NCBI RefSeq assembly: GCF_003114855.1
Contig: NZ_BFBB01000002.1
Location: forward strand, 124,001-188,000
Source of the DNA: Leptospira ryugenii
Lineage (GTDB): Bacteria; Spirochaetota; Leptospiria; Leptospirales; Leptospiraceae
Length of the DNA: 64,000 nt
Direction: 5' to 3'
Numbering within the stretch: position 1 is the first letter of the stretch; each line of letters opens with the position of its first letter. The notes below the pieces were generated by a model. That model saw only the letters and a program-made list of their open reading frames with translations. It ran no database searches and had not been told where the DNA came from. The position numbers and the translations under genes were made by a program. Shown one piece after another: positions 23,102 through 31,609 of this stretch.

Positions 23102-24471
23102 TCCATTCAATCTTTCTTTTTTTTATCGCCGTAGTCTCTCTGTTTCCAGAAAGCAAACACCAAGTTAGCTTTAAACCATTCTATATCCAAGATTCTCTAC
23201 GCTTAGAGGAAAAAGAAAACAGGCAAACTCCCGTTCATTGGAGTATAGACGAGGGACTTGATATTCAGAATGGAAATCGATTTTTACAGAAACAATCCAC
23301 GGGAAAAATCCAACTAGGATACCAATATAAAAATAGCTCAGATTGGCTTCGTATGGATTTGAGTGCCTCCTTCGTTTCCGTCTCTCAAACGACTGCACCC
23401 ATCCTTTTTTTAGGAAAAAATGCTTACTCAGGGATTCAAATCCTGGGATTTACAATCGGAATTGGGAGAAGGGAATTTTTGTTCCGACAATCACCATTCA
23501 TCGGTTATGTGGATGGAGGGGAGGGAGCCTTTCTCGAATCCGATCAGAATTCTCGTTTTAAAATCCAATTGTTTCTATTTGATCTCTATCGGTCATTCCC
23601 ACTCTTTGAAAAATTCATCTTTGCGTATCCTTCAGATCTATTGACTGGCGAGCTCAATGTTGCACAGAGGCGGAGGCATAGCATAGGCATCGTTTACGAA
23701 TCTCCCCTAAAGTTAAGTTTAGGTCTCTCCTACATAGAATTGGGGACACTTGGAAAACATACGAAGGAGATAAGAAGTTACCAGACAAAATATGGTGCCG
23801 ACGGGGATAGCTTTCTCCATGGAAACCTTGGGATCTGTTGGCAAAGAAAAGGATTGTATCTACAAGCTGAGGTTTTGCTAAGCAAAGGTTATGATAGAGC
23901 AAACCCACAAACCACAGGAAACATCGGATCCTTTCCGATCGAGGGGGAAGCTGTTCAGCTTGGAATAGGCAACCAAGAAGGATGGATTCAGGTTCGGCAG
24001 TCCATCCACTTGAGTGACCAAGACCAAAGGGACGAAAGCCAAAAGATTCAAAAACTCTCCTACATTGGGACAGGTTCTCACCTGGGTGAATCTCCCATCC
24101 TATCCCAAACCTTTCGTATCTTTCCCTCCTTGCAATTGACGGAGGATGGCTTACTTAGGTCTCAATCTATCTCTGGCGGTCGATTTCCCGCTTCTTATAG
24201 CGAATCTGAAATTACGTTCTTTATCTTTGATTGGAAACTCCGTCTCCTACAAAGTTTTCTTTTGCCGTACCGAAATCTTCCTGGCAGTGATGGTAAGATA
24301 AGCCTAAAAAAAGAAAACTATGAATCTTTCTTGTTTAGCGAGTCTTCTCTCTTTTTTTCCTTTCTGCGAGAAGGAGGAGAGTTGGGTTTTCTATTTTCTC
24401 ACTTGCAAACACCAAAGCACATTGGATTAGAAGCCGACTTGCTCGCATTATATGGAATGGTGCAATTTTGA
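23098..24471 (+). CDS. exported possible outer-membrane beta-barrel protein
   Basis: 457 residues with an N-terminal signal peptide (MIHSIFLFFIAVVSLFP). The mature part is rich in alternating aromatic and hydrophobic strands ending in turns, such as GIVYESPLKLSLGLSYIEL and LQLGYQYKN-like stretches, and it finishes on a phenylalanine (GMVQF), a common C-terminal residue of barrels inserted by BamA. I do not recognise a named family. The ATGA overlap with the upstream lipoprotein and the TTGA overlap with the PLD gene make the three a translationally coupled unit. Confidence 0.65.
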   Translation: MIHSIFLFFIAVVSLFPESKHQVSFKPFYIQDSLRLEEKENRQTPVHWSIDEGLDIQNGNRFLQKQSTGKIQLGYQYKNSSDWLRMDLSASFVSVSQTTAPILFLGKNAYSGIQILGFTIGIGRREFLFRQSPFIGYVDGGEGAFLESDQNSRFKIQLFLFDLYRSFPLFEKFIFAYPSDLLTGELNVAQRRRHSIGIVYESPLKLSLGLSYIELGTLGKHTKEIRSYQTKYGADGDSFLHGNLGICWQRKGLYLQAEVLLSKGYDRANPQTTGNIGSFPIEGEAVQLGIGNQEGWIQVRQSIHLSDQDQRDESQKIQKLSYIGTGSHLGESPILSQTFRIFPSLQLTEDGLLRSQSISGGRFPASYSESEITFFIFDWKLRLLQSFLLPYRNLPGSDGKISLKKENYESFLFSESSLFFSFLREGGELGFLFSHLQTPKHIGLEADLLALYGMVQF

Positions 24472-26072
24472 ATCCAGTAGTCTTCTTTACTTTTATTTTG
24501 TTCTTACTTACTAATTGTAAGAATGCAGACACTGGAATCAATCCAGATATACTTACATTGATAAACCCAGGAACAGATTCCTTATTTTTTACAAATCCAG
24601 GACGAGATGTACCAGATGATACAAAGAACAAGGTAAAAAGATTACTTCTCAATGATATTGATGATAGCAAGCATACGATTACAGGTTTTGTTTATGGTTT
24701 AAACGATCTAGATATCATTCTTGCTTTGAAAAAAGCCAAACAAAAAGGAATTTCGATCGAAATCCAAGGTGACCAAAATGAAGACTACTCTCTTCTTACT
24801 TCCTATTCAATACCGATCAAAAAATGGTCAAAATCTTCCATTCACCATACAAAGATCTGGTTATTCGATGAGAAAATAGCGTTCCTTGGTTCAGGGAATT
24901 TCACGGCATCTGGTTTATTGCAGGATAACAATGTATTTTGGAAGAAAAACCTTCATCCGCAAGAATTTCAAAAATTAGTTTCCGTACTTCGCCAAACAGA
25001 TCCGTCTGGAACTGTCTCATTGGGCAAAGAGGATTATTACTTTGCACCTGAATCTGGATTGCAAATCCAAAATACCATTCTAGAGCAAATTAGATTGGCA
25101 AAGAACCACATCCGAATGTTGATCTTTACTCATTTTGATCCGGTAATCAGCCATGAATTGGCGGAAGCTTGCAGGCGAGGGGTGAGAGTTGAAGCAATCT
25201 ATAATCAAAATCCTCTCAACGACGAAGCCATCCATCTTTCAAAGTCACTTTTGCCACACTGTAAGGTATATGCGGATGGGAATCGTGATGTAACACAAAC
25301 GGAATCGGGTTATAGGGGTGGTCTCATGCACCACAAAGCAATTCTCATTGATGAAGAATCTCTCTTACTAGGTTCCTATAATTTCACTGTCTCAGCAAGG
25401 GATGAGAACAGAGAATTTTTCGTAAGAAAACAAAATAAAAAAGAAATACAGGAATTTATGGATGAATGGAAACGACTCCTTGGCCTTGCAGAGCCTTTGC
25501 CAGAAAAATCTATCGCCGAAAATCCGAAACTATTTGTGACTACCTTTCTTGGGCAAACAAAGATACACATTGTATTTTCATGCCTTGGTGGCGATTTTGC
25601 TTTCGATCGAAATTCTTCCGCGTTAGGGAAGGAATTGTTCAACAGTTTGGGTTCATCTTGGTTTTCAAATCTCTGGCAGAATACAAACTGCCACTCAAAT
25701 CGAGGAGCCTATTTTCCTATTTCACTTCCGAACCAGTTTGGAGTTCTCACCTCTCCCTCTGCGAGATTCCAGGCGATCTCTTTTCGTTTTTTATGGGACC
25801 GCATTCAAATCTTTCCGAAAGACCAAAGTGCAGAGCGCATTTTGGTTTGGGACGCGAAGAGTTTACCTAGAGAATTTGCCGTAAACTCTGACCAAGAAAT
25901 TGATCTAAATTTATCCAATTACCTTAAGGGCGATGCATTTTACCGATGGGAGGGGAGGGAAGGAGCATTTCATTTCTGTACGAAACGAAAAGGTTTCCAG
26001 AGTCCGAATTGGATACGGTTTCTCCTTTGGAAACTATATCCGAAGTTGGAAGTGGAATGTATTGAATACTAG
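24468..26072 (+). CDS. phospholipase D-family lipoprotein (predicted nuclease or lipase)
   Basis: 534 residues, TTG start overlapping the previous stop. A lipobox (FLLTNC, cysteine near residue 17) predicts a lipid-anchored protein. Two complete HxKx4D motifs are present: HTKIWLFD near residue 126 with GSGN after it, and HHKAILID near 288 with GSYNFT after it. Both are needed for the PLD active site, so the enzyme is probably active. Substrate is unknown; the family includes phospholipases and Nuc-type DNases. A C-terminal region of about 160 residues has no recognisable domain. The following gene runs tail to tail from the other strand. Confidence 0.85.
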   Translation: MNPVVFFTFILFLLTNCKNADTGINPDILTLINPGTDSLFFTNPGRDVPDDTKNKVKRLLLNDIDDSKHTITGFVYGLNDLDIILALKKAKQKGISIEIQGDQNEDYSLLTSYSIPIKKWSKSSIHHTKIWLFDEKIAFLGSGNFTASGLLQDNNVFWKKNLHPQEFQKLVSVLRQTDPSGTVSLGKEDYYFAPESGLQIQNTILEQIRLAKNHIRMLIFTHFDPVISHELAEACRRGVRVEAIYNQNPLNDEAIHLSKSLLPHCKVYADGNRDVTQTESGYRGGLMHHKAILIDEESLLLGSYNFTVSARDENREFFVRKQNKKEIQEFMDEWKRLLGLAEPLPEKSIAENPKLFVTTFLGQTKIHIVFSCLGGDFAFDRNSSALGKELFNSLGSSWFSNLWQNTNCHSNRGAYFPISLPNQFGVLTSPSARFQAISFRFLWDRIQIFPKDQSAERILVWDAKSLPREFAVNSDQEIDLNLSNYLKGDAFYRWEGREGAFHFCTKRKGFQSPNWIRFLLWKLYPKLEVECIEY

Positions 26073-26254
26073 TCTAGTTTATCTTCGACAAAGGGCACCA
26101 CAATCTTTGCTATGTCGTCGTTCAGTTGGACAAAGTTATTGATACCTAAGTGAACAATCTTTGTGTTTATTTCACTTAACATGTCTTTTATGATTTTATC
26201 CAAAATATTTTTTTTCTCTTCAGGAAGCTTTGAAGTATAGATGAAGTCACTCAT
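26069..26254 (-). CDS. small conserved-looking cytoplasmic protein, unknown function
   Basis: A 61-residue helical protein with no signal or membrane segment (EEKKNILDKIIKDMLSEI). It starts at an ATG 43 bases downstream of the MFS gene stop on the same strand and ends by overlapping the PLD gene tail by four bases. No strong ribosome-binding site is visible. The amphipathic helical composition looks like a real protein rather than a shadow frame, but evidence is thin. Confidence 0.4.
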   Translation of the reverse strand: MSDFIYTSKLPEEKKNILDKIIKDMLSEINTKIVHLGINNFVQLNDDIAKIVVPFVEDKLD

Positions 26255-26297
26255 ATTTGTCTATTTCAAGAGAAAGGAGAAGACAATCTATTCTTTT

Positions 26298-27530
26298 TTA
26301 GAGATGATCCTTCAATTCTAAATTCCGCAATTTAGGTATCCAGAAAGTACTAAATGCCACAATGACTATTGTCATACATGCACCAAATAAAACAGATCCT
26401 ATAGGTCCTAAGAATTTTGCCGACACTCCTGATTCAAAGGCGCCAATTTCATTTGAACTGCCTATAAATATCTTATTGATGGCACTAACCCTCCCTCTCA
26501 TTTCCTCGGGAGTCATCGTTTGCATGATGGTAGATCTTACGACCACAGAGACACTATCAAACAAACCTGAAAAGAAGAGGGCAAAGTATGAAATCCAAAA
26601 CCAATGAGAAAGCCCAAAGACAAACATACAGATTCCAAATCCAAATACAGAAAGTAATAAAATCTTACCGGAATTTTGCAAAGGAGGTTTTATCGTCAAT
26701 AAATAGGCCATGAGTAAGGCACCCAAGGAAGGGGCAGAGCGTAATAACCCCAGACCCTCAGATCCAACATGTAAAATATCTTTTGCAAATACAGGCAGCA
26801 GTGCAATGGCCCCACCAAATAAGACAGCGAACATGTCCAGTGCCATTGCACCTAACATGATCTCATTGGACCAAACAAATCGTAAACCTGCTTTAAGACT
26901 TTGCACCAAAGGCTCTCTCAATTTTTTTTCTAGGAGTGGCCTAGGAGATATCAAAAAAAATAGAAAAAGAGGCAATCCGATGCAAAAACAATCTAATGCA
27001 TACGCAGCCTCAATCCCCATCCATCCATAGAGAAGGCCTCCCAATGCTGGTCCAATGACAGCTCCTGCTTGGAAGGATGTTCCCATCCATGCGGCTGAAT
27101 GCGGGTACATATCTCTCGGTACGAGTTGAGTCACAAAACTGAAGATAGCTGGTGAGATAAATCCTCTCGCGATCCCAGATACCAAAATAATTAAAAATAT
27201 CGGTGTCGCAGAATATTCTACCAATAAAAAGTTAAGCTTGGAAGCAAGAAGCAATAAAGAAAGCGAACATAAAAAGAGCCCAAACAGACATACCAAAATG
27301 ATTGCACGTCTTTCTTTCATGTCTGCTAGATGACCTGCATACAAAGAAACCAAAATAGAAGGAATCGCTTCCACAAGTCCCACAATTCCTAAATCTAAAA
27401 TATTTCCCGTTAGATCATAGATTTGCCAACCTACGATAGTTGCTTGAATATTGATCGCAAGCACCATAAAAAATCGGGCAATGATAAAGATACGAAAATC
27501 TCTGTGTTTAAAAATTGCAGTCTTCGGCAT
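26298..27530 (-). CDS. major facilitator superfamily transporter
   Basis: 410 residues with about 12 hydrophobic helices. The loop between helices 2 and 3 reads GHLADMKERRAII, close to the GxxxDRxGRR signature of MFS proteins, and a second copy in the C-terminal half is weaker. The overall layout (TGNILDLGIVGLVEAIPSI, then AVIGPALGGLLYGW) is that of the MFS_3/enterobactin-exporter-like group. Substrate is unknown. It is downstream of the NUDIX gene on the same strand, nine bases away, so they may be cotranscribed. Confidence 0.85.
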   Translation of the reverse strand: MPKTAIFKHRDFRIFIIARFFMVLAINIQATIVGWQIYDLTGNILDLGIVGLVEAIPSILVSLYAGHLADMKERRAIILVCLFGLFLCSLSLLLLASKLNFLLVEYSATPIFLIILVSGIARGFISPAIFSFVTQLVPRDMYPHSAAWMGTSFQAGAVIGPALGGLLYGWMGIEAAYALDCFCIGLPLFLFFLISPRPLLEKKLREPLVQSLKAGLRFVWSNEIMLGAMALDMFAVLFGGAIALLPVFAKDILHVGSEGLGLLRSAPSLGALLMAYLLTIKPPLQNSGKILLLSVFGFGICMFVFGLSHWFWISYFALFFSGLFDSVSVVVRSTIMQTMTPEEMRGRVSAINKIFIGSSNEIGAFESGVSAKFLGPIGSVLFGACMTIVIVAFSTFWIPKLRNLELKDHL

Positions 27531-27538
27531 GAATTTGC

Positions 27539-28093
27539 TTAGTAACCTTTTAAGAAAAAGGCACCTAAAGCGGCAGCCATCTGGGGGTGGTGAATTGTGC
27601 CATCTAAGAGGAGATCTTTTACCTTTTCTTTTGGTAACAGCATAAATTCAATATCTTCCCCTTCATCAAAATCAACTGATTCAGTTTTTTCAACATCATA
27701 AGCAATGAATGAATAGGACCAGTTCGTAAACATTGCAGGATTTCCAGAATACTTCATCAATAGTTGATAGTTTTCATCGCTAGCAGTAAAGCCAGTTTCT
27801 TCGCGTAGCTCACGTTTTGCGGAGAGAAGAGCTGCTTCTATATTGTTGCCAGATTCATCCACAATCCCTCCAGGGAGTTCCAAACTAACTTCCCCAAGAC
27901 CATGGCGGTATTGTTTGATGAGTAATATCTCTCCTTTCTTAGTGATGGGAATGACATTTACCCAATCTTTTGAGTGCAGTACATAGTACGTTTTTTTTCT
28001 ATCTTCTCTAGGAAGTGAAATATCAAAACTGCCCAGAGTGTAAATAGGAGTAGCAAAGTGTTCCTGCCAATTTGTTCTTTCTCTAGCTTCCAT
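27539..28093 (-). CDS. NUDIX hydrolase (ADP-ribose pyrophosphatase-like)
   Basis: 184 residues. The Nudix box is complete: it begins GGIVDESGNN near residue 75 and ends in RELREETGF near 93-101, supplying the metal-binding glutamates. The beta sheet before the box (VNVIPITKKGEILLIKQYRHG) and the tail are typical of ADP-ribose pyrophosphatases, which remove ADP-ribose and related diphosphates. It is divergent from the GST gene across a 108-base region that holds a 15-base palindrome. Confidence 0.85.
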   Translation of the reverse strand: MEARERTNWQEHFATPIYTLGSFDISLPREDRKKTYYVLHSKDWVNVIPITKKGEILLIKQYRHGLGEVSLELPGGIVDESGNNIEAALLSAKRELREETGFTASDENYQLLMKYSGNPAMFTNWSYSFIAYDVEKTESVDFDEGEDIEFMLLPKEKVKDLLLDGTIHHPQMAAALGAFFLKGY

Positions 28094-28154
28094 ATTCTTT
28101 ACATATTTTGTATGATGAGTTACTGGGAAGTGATTTTCTAAATCAAAATTCGGA

Positions 28155-28169
28155 AAGCGAACTTCGCTT
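28155..28169. promoter_or_regulatory. 15-base palindrome between NUDIX and GST genes
   Basis: AAGCGAACTTCGCTT has two perfect 7-base arms around one central base. It sits about 60 bases from the NUDIX start and 33 bases from the GST start, where an operator for the divergent pair could lie. No regulator is known to bind it. Confidence 0.35.
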
Positions 28170-28201
28170 GAGGAAATAACTAGAATTTTTAAGCTTGACC
28201 C

Positions 28202-28798
28202 ATGATTTTATATGGAAGTTTCACCTCTCCTTATGTCCGTAGGATCCGATTTCTCTTGAAAGAGATGGGCCAGACATTTACTCAGATTGATACTATGACA
28301 GAGGAGGGGCAGAAGGAGCTCCGAAGTAAAAATCCCATTTGGAAAGTTCCGTATTTTGAAGATGGACCTATCAAGATTTGGGACAGCCATTCCATCACGG
28401 ACTACCTTCTAGACCGTTATTCCATCCAAGGCTTTCGTACCCTCAAGAAAAATGAAGCCATCTTTGAAAGTAATTTAATCCATGCAATAGATGCATGCCT
28501 CGACTCAGGGATAAATTTATTTTATTTAACAAAAGAAGGTGTTGAGATGGAAAAAACACCCTACCTAAAAAAACAAAATGAACGCATAGCGTCCATCATT
28601 CGCTATGTTACCTCAGAGCTCAAAGGCTCGTCCTTTTATGAGGACCAGTCTTTCGGTCGGAGCGAACTTGCATTGTATACCTGCTTGGATTGGTTGCGGT
28701 ACCGTTCGGTATATCCAGTTCTAAACGATAGCCAACTTTCCTCGTTCCTCCAAACTTGGGGAGCCAAGGAAAATCTAAAGGAAACAAGCCCTCCATAA
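28202..28798 (+). CDS. glutathione S-transferase family protein
   Basis: 198 residues. The N-terminal 75 residues have the thioredoxin-like GST fold, with SFTSPYVRRIRFLLKEMG holding the likely thiol-contacting serine/tyrosine position, and WKVPYFEDG with the cis-proline region near 45-50, then the DSHSITDYL segment that binds the glutathione gamma-glutamyl group. The C-terminal half is all-helical, as expected. The substrate is unknown. The ATG is at 28202; no clear ribosome-binding site is visible. Confidence 0.85.
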   Translation: MILYGSFTSPYVRRIRFLLKEMGQTFTQIDTMTEEGQKELRSKNPIWKVPYFEDGPIKIWDSHSITDYLLDRYSIQGFRTLKKNEAIFESNLIHAIDACLDSGINLFYLTKEGVEMEKTPYLKKQNERIASIIRYVTSELKGSSFYEDQSFGRSELALYTCLDWLRYRSVYPVLNDSQLSSFLQTWGAKENLKETSPP

Positions 28799-28805
28799 GC
28801 CACTA

Positions 28806-28842
28806 AAAAAAAGGGCAAGCTAGCTCTACTGCTTCCCTTTTT
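28806..28842 (+). terminator. probable intrinsic terminator after the GST gene
   Basis: An inverted repeat with arms AAAAAGGGCAAGC and GCTTCCCTTTTT around a ten-base loop (one bulged base), with the right arm ending in a T run. It lies in the 89-base gap before the helicase gene and could act in both directions. Confidence 0.55.
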
Positions 28843-28887
28843 GGCTCGACCTTCCCAAAACACCTCGAATTATGTCACTTACGTATT

Positions 28888-30915
28888 TTGGGGGCTTATC
28901 AGTTGAAACTAAATCCAAATCAAATGGAAGCTGTGAGGACTGTGGAAGGGCCCCTCCTTGTCTTTGCCGGTGCGGGCTCAGGTAAGACCCGAGTCATCAC
29001 CAATAGGATTGCCCATATGGTGCTCGAAAAGAACATCGCCGCGGGCAAAATTGTTGCTCTATCCTTTACCAATAAAAGTGCCAAAGAAATGGCAGAGCGT
29101 TTACGTAAAATGGTGCCGAAGGAGCGTTTGAAGGGAATCATCCTCTCCACCTTCCATTCCCTGGGTTTGAAAATATTGAAGGAACACATCACCAAACTTG
29201 GGTATCACGAAACTTTTTTACTCTTCAATGCAAATGACCAAGAGGCCTTTGTTTCTGAGCTACTCAAGCAGAAGAAAATCGATAGTAAGAAGGTTCCTCC
29301 CAAGGAAATTCTTAGAAGGATTTCTTATGCCAAAAATACCCAGTCAACCTACGAAAACCAAGCCGAATCCAATGAACTGGATTTTGTTGCGAATGAACTT
29401 TTCTCGCTGTATGAAGATGGTTTGAAGGAAAAAAATGCCATTGACTTTGATGATTTGATTCTTCTTCCAAAACGTCTGTTAGCTGAATTTCCCGAAGTCG
29501 CCGAGAGCTACCATAAAAAGTACAATTACTTTATGGTTGATGAGTTCCAAGATACCAACCAATTGCAATATGAGTTTTTATCCCTTTTTCGGGGCTCCAG
29601 TGAAAACCTATGCGTAGTAGGGGACGATGACCAAAGTATCTATGCCTTCCGTGGCTCCAATGTAGAACTCATCTTAAACTTCGAAACTCAATTTCCCAAT
29701 GCAAAGGTTGTCCGCCTTCTTGAGAACTACCGCTCAACTGCTCCTATCATTGCGGCTGCAAATTCATTGATCAAACACAACATCGGCCGGAGAGAAAAGG
29801 AGCTGTTTAGCCGCATCCCTTCACAGGAGCTAGTGGAATATTATGAAACAGCGGATGAAAAAGAAGAAGCAATCTTTGTTACGAGTAAAATCCAGTCCTT
29901 TCTCATTCGAAATGAATTCCGTGGGAACCAGATAGCCATTTTATTCCGAACCAACTTCCAATCGCGTCCTTTCGAAGAAGAATTGCGAAACAGAAACATT
30001 CCTTATAAGGTAGTAGGTGGCTATAATTTCTTTGACCGAAAGGAAGTCAGAGATTGTATCTCCTACCTTCGCTATGTTGCCAATCCCAAGGATGACTATT
30101 CCCTGCTTCGGATCCTCAATTACCCCAAACGGGGCATAGGGCCAGGAACCATCCAAAAGCTACAGGAAGAATCCTTTCATAAGAATTGTTCTCTTTTCGA
30201 TATCTTCCACGAAATCATCGCCTCCGTGGATTATCTGCCAGAGATCAAGACAAAGGTACGGCAGGAAATCTACCAATTTGTCGAACTCATCGAAAGTTTC
30301 AAAAAGAAGTTTGCTCTTTCGCCGAAACTGGCCCCTGTCCTGAAGGAAATGATCACCCAGATTGGTTTTGAGCGGGAAATCTCCCTGGAAGAGGAGGATG
30401 AGCGCATCATCAAGGCTCGCATGTACAACCTGAGCGAGCTCGTAAACATGCTTTCCTACTTTGAGGATGAGGAAGAACGCACGGAAAAACCAAAAATTTT
30501 CGATTTTTTGCAAAGATTAGCACTTTTAATGGAAGATGAGCCGAAAGAAGAAGAGACGGACAGAAGGGTCCAACTCCTTACCATGCACCAATCCAAGGGA
30601 TTGGAGTATGATTTGGTATTTTTAGTTGGATTGGAAGAGGGAATTTTACCCAACTCGCGTGTTATAGAAGGTGGAGAGGCAGTCAATGAAGAACGCCGTC
30701 TCCTATATGTCGGGATGACCCGTCCAAGGGCTAAATTGTTCTTGACTGGGGCTCGTACAAGACGCAAGTTTGGGGAACAAATCGAGAGCGCCCCGTCTCG
30801 GTTTTTAGAAGAGCTTTCTCGGGACGCGGTTCTCAGGTTTCCACTGGAAACAGAGAGCAGAGAAGCTGGAACACTCAATTTCTTAGAGGAATTGGAGAAA
30901 TTAAAGGTAAGCTAA
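28888..30915 (+). CDS. UvrD/Rep-type superfamily 1 DNA helicase
   Basis: 675-residue 3'-5' helicase. Motifs in order: Walker A AGAGSGKT near residue 28, FTNKSAKEM, DEFQDTN near 218, GDDDQSIY near 245, ENYRST near 277, LTMHQSKGLEYD near 568, and ERRLLYVGMTR near 605. These define the UvrD/PcrA/Rep group, which acts in nucleotide excision and replication-fork repair. The likely start is a TTG at 28888; the nearby ATG at 28872 is out of frame. The TAATG overlap couples it to the lipoprotein that follows. Rep versus PcrA/UvrD cannot be decided from sequence alone. Confidence 0.92.
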   Translation: MGAYQLKLNPNQMEAVRTVEGPLLVFAGAGSGKTRVITNRIAHMVLEKNIAAGKIVALSFTNKSAKEMAERLRKMVPKERLKGIILSTFHSLGLKILKEHITKLGYHETFLLFNANDQEAFVSELLKQKKIDSKKVPPKEILRRISYAKNTQSTYENQAESNELDFVANELFSLYEDGLKEKNAIDFDDLILLPKRLLAEFPEVAESYHKKYNYFMVDEFQDTNQLQYEFLSLFRGSSENLCVVGDDDQSIYAFRGSNVELILNFETQFPNAKVVRLLENYRSTAPIIAAANSLIKHNIGRREKELFSRIPSQELVEYYETADEKEEAIFVTSKIQSFLIRNEFRGNQIAILFRTNFQSRPFEEELRNRNIPYKVVGGYNFFDRKEVRDCISYLRYVANPKDDYSLLRILNYPKRGIGPGTIQKLQEESFHKNCSLFDIFHEIIASVDYLPEIKTKVRQEIYQFVELIESFKKKFALSPKLAPVLKEMITQIGFEREISLEEEDERIIKARMYNLSELVNMLSYFEDEEERTEKPKIFDFLQRLALLMEDEPKEEETDRRVQLLTMHQSKGLEYDLVFLVGLEEGILPNSRVIEGGEAVNEERRLLYVGMTRPRAKLFLTGARTRRKFGEQIESAPSRFLEELSRDAVLRFPLETESREAGTLNFLEELEKLKVS

Positions 30916-31604
30916 TGAAACGACTTTATCCACTGACCCTACTTTTGGTGTTAGCGGTGGCATTTGAAAACTGTGCTTCGACCGAATCTTCTGTAAACCG
31001 TGCAGGAGGAGCCAAGATAGACCTTAGCTCACACCTCTCTCAACTGGATTCGATCGAAAGAGATTTGAAAAACCCAAAAACTGATGATGAAAAGGCAAAA
31101 TTACTCTTAAGCAAGGGAAAACTTTTACTCGACTTGGGCAAATACGACCAGGCTATCTCTAGTCTTTCGGCCATCCCTGCACTCAAAAGCAACCATGTTA
31201 ACCAGTCCGAATGGAACCTGTACCTAGGTAAGGCATACATTGGCAAAAACGAATACGCAAAAGCCATTCCTCATTTGAATCTGTCTGAAAAGTTAGATAA
31301 AACCTATAACCCTGAGCGTAAAAAATTAGTGGTGCAGTCCTTGGTAGCAGAAAGAGAGTATTACCCTGCCCTTGCGACCCTCACTAAGACCTATACGAAA
31401 GGGAACCAAAAAAAGGATGAGTTTTACTTTGAGACCGCTGCAAAGACCTATCTAAAGATGGGATTCGAATACAAAAACACAAGTTTCTACCAAAAAAGTC
31501 TGCAGGTAGCGAACCTTGGTTTGGAAGAATTTCCTGAGAACGAAACACTCCGTTCCATCCAGAAAGAGTGTTTGGAAGTTCTCCAACCGGAAGGTAAACT
31601 CTAA
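30915..31604 (+). CDS. TPR-repeat lipoprotein
   Basis: 229 residues. The signal peptide ends in a lipobox (AFENC, cysteine near residue 20), so the mature protein is lipid-anchored. From about residue 50 onward there are helix pairs with the TPR spacing (LLLDLGKYDQAISSL, YIGKNEYAKAIPHL, FYQKSLQVANLGL), a scaffold for protein-protein contacts. It overlaps the helicase stop as TAATG and is followed six bases later by the AsmA-like gene, so these may form one transcript. Function unknown. Confidence 0.75.
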   Translation: MKRLYPLTLLLVLAVAFENCASTESSVNRAGGAKIDLSSHLSQLDSIERDLKNPKTDDEKAKLLLSKGKLLLDLGKYDQAISSLSAIPALKSNHVNQSEWNLYLGKAYIGKNEYAKAIPHLNLSEKLDKTYNPERKKLVVQSLVAEREYYPALATLTKTYTKGNQKKDEFYFETAAKTYLKMGFEYKNTSFYQKSLQVANLGLEEFPENETLRSIQKECLEVLQPEGKL

Positions 31605-31609
31605 GCAAA

